From the NCBI GenBank assembly GCA_023230585.1, contig JALNXB010000038.1, positions 1 through 18,489 on the forward strand: DNA of 18,489 nucleotides, given 5' to 3'. Of this stretch, positions 15,605 through 18,489 are shown one piece after another; position 1 is the first letter of the stretch; each line of letters begins with the position of its first letter. The notes beneath the pieces are model-generated. The model was not told where the DNA came from. It saw nothing but the letters and a program-made list of their open reading frames with translations, and searched no databases. The position numbers were made by a program, and so were the translations under genes. The stretch is from a bacterium. GTDB taxonomy: Bacteria > Ratteibacteria > UBA8468 > B48-G9 > JAFGKM01.

Positions 15605-18142
15605 TTGGGAGACACAGTATTAGAAGATAAATGGGTAGCAAACCTTCCTGCACACAAGTTGCACAACCTTGATTTAATAAATAAAACCCCTAACTGGGAA
15701 CGACCTGGAAAAGTTATTTTTAATGACACATTGATTGGCACAGAACTCTGGTTAATGACTCAAGAAGGTAAAACAGACCATTCTTATGCTGGGAACCCCG
15801 ATTTTAGTTGTGAAGGTAAATATCTTTATACTGGTTTACGAAGACCGCCTAAAGGGATTTTAAGAACAGACGGTTCTACCCGATATATTAACAACAATCT
15901 AAGAGGAATGGCTTGGTTATTTCCTTGGGAGAAGAAATATCTACCTAAAGGAGCCGACCCTACAGACTGGATATGTACAAATAGAACATTTGAAGAAATT
16001 TTTCTTTACAACCCTTTCACTGATGAAAACCATTCTATAAAAACACCATCCCGTACAGGTTGGAGGATAGTACACATACCAGCAATAGGTATGTATGGAG
16101 GCAGAGGTCCTAGGATTTCTGCAATAGATTATGAAACTCTTGTATGGCAATCTGATGACCGCAAATATATAGGGCTTTCAGATACAAATGGCAACAATTT
16201 TAAATCTTACAAAGTTAAAAGTATTTCTGCTAAACCTGAGAACGATATTATCTTCCCTGCTGATATAAAAGGTAGCGATTCTGCCCCAGTATCAAGCGTC
16301 TGGGGAAAAGGTGGCAACAACTGGAGAGACGCCGTTGATAAAGAAGGTAACAGGTATTACCTTTTTGAAATAAATAGAGGTAAATATTTTGACGAAGTTG
16401 ATAATCCTTACCAAGTCTGGGCGATTTCTCTTACAAAAGGAGATAAAACAGGTCTTTTAAGGGTTGTGCCCAACCCAAAGGTAACAATCACAGAGCATGC
16501 TACAACTCATACAGGAGGCGTTCCACAACCTTCGTTTAACTGGTGGGAACTTGCTGCTGGATTACCCAGGTCTGGAGATAATGCTATCTTTCTTCTTGAA
16601 AACGGTAAATTATTACATATGAGTTCACTGGGTATGCATAGCAGTTTTCGAGATACTGCCAGTGTCAACGACCCATATACCGGACAAGTCGATTTTATAG
16701 GAAATTACGCTCATTTAGATAGAATTACCTGGCCTCATGAATACAGAAGAGATAAAGATTTTGCTACAGTTGAAAGTTTTGTAGAACCAACCTGCCCAGT
16801 TGTAATGATGGATTTAGAACATAAAACCCTTTGGACAGTAACAATAACAAATTTTCACGATTATGCTATACGTTACAGAACCAGAAGAGACAAAACCGCT
16901 TACCACAAACCAATGTTCAGAACATCCCCTGTTTTTAGCCCCGATTTCACAAAAATATCTTTTTTCTCTTCTATGCTTACAGGAGAACATCCTGACAGAT
17001 TATGGGCAGATACATACATCGCAGTTGCACGTTACCCGCAACCACCAGTAAACTTAAAAATTTCACAAAACAGACTTAGATGGGACAAACCCCGATACAG
17101 TAAAGAGATTGAAGGGTATAATCTTTACCGTTCACAAGAGAGTGGACAAAATTTTTCTAAAGTGAACAACCAGTTAATAAAAGGAACCGAATATATATTA
17201 CCACCCGATAAAGAAGGATTTTATGTTCTTACCTCTGTTGAATATTCAGGGTTAGAAAGTAGAACATTTTCTCCAGAACTTGCTGTTGGAAGAGTTAGGT
17301 TATTCCGCCATTTTTATGAAGCCGAAACAGGAGAAATAAAAAATCCTATGGTACCCTTCTTTGAGCCACAAACAGCTATCAACGGTTACGCAGTATCAAT
17401 TACTGACCCAGAACTTGTATATACAGAAAAACTTCAATCTGGACTGACAGGAGCAGTAAAGTGGAATATTTCAATACCTATTAAAAGCAACATAAAAATT
17501 ATGGCACGGGTACGTGGAATGTCTGCTTCTGAAAGAGCTAAATATACCACTGGTGTACCTTCAAATAAAGAGGTTGGCAAAGGTAGCTTTTCAGTTATAT
17601 CAAACGGAAAAAAGGTAGGAAAAATAAATGTTGAAGGTACAAAATGGCATTGGGTTGCTATGGATGGTATGCTCAATGGGCAACCAGCAGGAAACACTTC
17701 TTTAGAACTTGAAACTGGAGACACTGGTATAGCAGTAGATACTATTATGGTTACAAACGATTTGAAGTTTGCACCACCATCGTTTGGTAATATACCAACT
17801 CAAACTCCATCTTCACCGTTAAACTTCAAGATTACTGAAGTTGTTAAAGGTATAAAAACACCTGTCTTAAAATGGAACGGATACAATATAAAGCCACCTT
17901 ATATAAAACTAACCTGGGATAAATCGACAGCCCCGCAAGGAGTAAGACATTACAATATATATAGAGGAGAAAGTAAAGATTTTGAGGTTAGTCAATCATC
18001 GCTTCTTGTTAGTGTAGAGGACAACTTTTTTATAGACCCACAACTTGAAAAAGGCAAGGATTATTACTACAAAGTTGTTTCAGTTGATAATTGGGGCAAT
18101 ATATCAGCGCCTTCAGAAGCGATTGTTATAAAAATTGATTAA
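15605..18142 (+). CDS. Large secreted multidomain protein, C-terminal part (propeller-like, Fn3, CBM-like, Fn3)
   Basis: 845 residues if counted from TTG 15605, but the frame is open from 15512 and that TTG has no usable ribosome site (AAGG abuts it), so it is better read as the continuation of 14472-15530. Residues 1-10 finish the jelly-roll domain. Residues 40-475 look like a beta-propeller, with recurrent aromatic strands and SPVFSPDFTKISFFSS, a pattern of WD/TolB-like repeats. Residues 480-562 are a fibronectin type III domain (GYNLYRS). Residues 565-720 resemble a carbohydrate-binding module (FYEAETGEIKNPM start). Residues 735-845 are a second Fn3 domain (HYNIYRG, DYYYKVVSVDNWGNIS). No catalytic motif is recognised and there is no sorting signal at the C-terminus. 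The architecture fits a secreted or surface polysaccharide-binding protein. No terminator follows the TAA. Confidence 0.75.
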   Translation: MGDTVLEDKWVANLPAHKLHNLDLINKTPNWERPGKVIFNDTLIGTELWLMTQEGKTDHSYAGNPDFSCEGKYLYTGLRRPPKGILRTDGSTRYINNNLRGMAWLFPWEKKYLPKGADPTDWICTNRTFEEIFLYNPFTDENHSIKTPSRTGWRIVHIPAIGMYGGRGPRISAIDYETLVWQSDDRKYIGLSDTNGNNFKSYKVKSISAKPENDIIFPADIKGSDSAPVSSVWGKGGNNWRDAVDKEGNRYYLFEINRGKYFDEVDNPYQVWAISLTKGDKTGLLRVVPNPKVTITEHATTHTGGVPQPSFNWWELAAGLPRSGDNAIFLLENGKLLHMSSLGMHSSFRDTASVNDPYTGQVDFIGNYAHLDRITWPHEYRRDKDFATVESFVEPTCPVVMMDLEHKTLWTVTITNFHDYAIRYRTRRDKTAYHKPMFRTSPVFSPDFTKISFFSSMLTGEHPDRLWADTYIAVARYPQPPVNLKISQNRLRWDKPRYSKEIEGYNLYRSQESGQNFSKVNNQLIKGTEYILPPDKEGFYVLTSVEYSGLESRTFSPELAVGRVRLFRHFYEAETGEIKNPMVPFFEPQTAINGYAVSITDPELVYTEKLQSGLTGAVKWNISIPIKSNIKIMARVRGMSASERAKYTTGVPSNKEVGKGSFSVISNGKKVGKINVEGTKWHWVAMDGMLNGQPAGNTSLELETGDTGIAVDTIMVTNDLKFAPPSFGNIPTQTPSSPLNFKITEVVKGIKTPVLKWNGYNIKPPYIKLTWDKSTAPQGVRHYNIYRGESKDFEVSQSSLLVSVEDNFFIDPQLEKGKDYYYKVVSVDNWGNISAPSEAIVIKID

Positions 18143-18206
18143 AGAAATTTAATTATATTACTTCGAGAAAGTTGACGAGGCAAGCACACACCCCATCCCG
18201 TTTTTA

Positions 18207-18240
18207 CCCTCTACCCTTGGAGAGGGATTAAGGGTGAGGA
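18207..18240. repeat. Palindromic intergenic repeat, unit A
   Basis: CCCTCT (18207-18212) pairs with AGAGGG (18221-18226), followed by a tail ATTAAGGGTGAGGA. Unit B at 18311-18346 has the same hairpin-plus-tail plan. This matches the widespread CCTCTCCC..GGGAGAGG..GGTGAGGG intergenic elements known from many genomes. Confidence 0.6.
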
Positions 18241-18268
18241 GTTTATCCCGACAGTTTTTCTGAGAGAA

Positions 18269-18291
18269 ATTGCTTCATATTCGCTCACAAT
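18269..18291. repeat. Short inverted repeat between units A and B
   Basis: ATTG (18269-18272) and CAAT (18288-18291) flank CTTCATATTCGCTCA. The form ATTGCTTC..CTCxCAATGAC resembles another common dispersed intergenic palindrome. The pairing is short, so this rests on resemblance. Confidence 0.3.
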
Positions 18292-18310
18292 GACAATCTT
18301 TCCTTATTTG

Positions 18311-18346
18311 CCTCTCCCCTTGAGGGAGAGGATGCAAGGTGAGGGG
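18311..18346. repeat. Palindromic intergenic repeat, unit B
   Basis: CCTCTCCC (18311-18318), a five-base loop, then GGGAGAGG (18324-18331): a perfect 8-bp stem with the tail ATGCAAGGTGAGGGG. It is a diverged copy of unit A about 104 bases away. Bases 18143-18489 contain no gene, only these repeats and the hairpin at 18460-18483. Confidence 0.65.
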
Positions 18347-18459
18347 GGCTTTTTTCTTTATGCTTTTATCCTTGCTTTTTCTTTTCTTTCGTTAAAAAAG
18401 TATGTGTTTAGGAACGAATTACGAGGTGCTACTACAACTCAAGCAAGAATCGGGCTGTT

Positions 18460-18483
18460 AACAAAAGGTTCAAGCCTTTTGTT
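18460..18483. repeat. Perfect 9-bp hairpin at the window end
   Basis: AACAAAAGG (18460-18468), loop TTCAAG, CCTTTTGTT (18475-18483). There is no T tract on either side on either strand, so it is not a standard terminator. It may belong to a feature cut off by the window edge. Confidence 0.5.
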
Positions 18484-18489
18484 CCCCTA

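Noticed and set aside
15605..15640. Independent gene start at TTG 15605
   Set aside because: No properly spaced ribosome site, the frame is open further upstream to 15512, and the start would sit inside a domain begun in the preceding frame.
18409..18486. tRNA-like segment with a T-arm-like GGTTCAAGCC and weak GGAAC/GTTCC acceptor pairing at tRNA spacing
   Set aside because: No D arm or anticodon arm can be formed, and only five of seven acceptor pairs match, on either strand.

Overview
The window is AT-rich bacterial chromosome from what looks like an uncultivated lineage. The 16S rRNA gene keeps all universal landmarks (515 loop, 806 site, anti-Shine-Dalgarno tail). It departs from the common bacterial form at several usually conserved stretches, and its GATACCCCGGTAGTCC and GTGCCGTGAGG variants recall PVC-superphylum or Omnitrophota-type sequences. 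That placement is memory-based and weak; aligning the 16S would settle it. Codon use, strong Shine-Dalgarno sites and sigma70-like promoters are ordinary for an AT-rich bacterium.

Layout. 1-492: the tail of a gene entering from the left, a degenerate second copy of that tail 227 bp further on, a hairpin element between them, and a promoter. 493-1350: an exported or membrane-anchored class I glutamine amidotransferase-like (GATase1) protein. 1451-3201: a self-contained 16S transcription unit with promoter, boxA, processing stem, 16S and an intrinsic terminator, with no 23S, 5S or tRNA attached. 3275-7534: dnaJ, an alanine racemase family gene, a uroporphyrinogen-decarboxylase-like protein, and a coupled HhH-GPD DNA glycosylase. 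7588-11776: an ABC importer of the ferric-iron/polyamine type (binding protein, ATPase, fused double permease). 14381-11798 on the minus strand: a three-gene operon of an L-2-hydroxyglutarate-oxidase-like FAD enzyme and two tandem cytosolic paralogues of the first GATase1 protein. 14472-18142: a large secreted multidomain protein whose reading frame breaks at a run of ten A residues. 18143-18489: no gene, only palindromic intergenic repeats.

The most unusual content is the GATase1 family. Three paralogues share a nucleophile elbow reading C-F-C-G-S-H-Q instead of the usual G-x-C-x-G-H-Q. One copy carries an export signal placed exactly in front of the start of the other two, and those two sit in an operon with an FAD oxidoreductase. 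The second point of interest is the A10 frameshift, which cuts through the middle of a recognisable beta-sandwich domain, so both halves belong to one gene. That means slippage, a sequencing error or a fresh mutation. The third is the unlinked 16S gene with its own complete control and processing signals.
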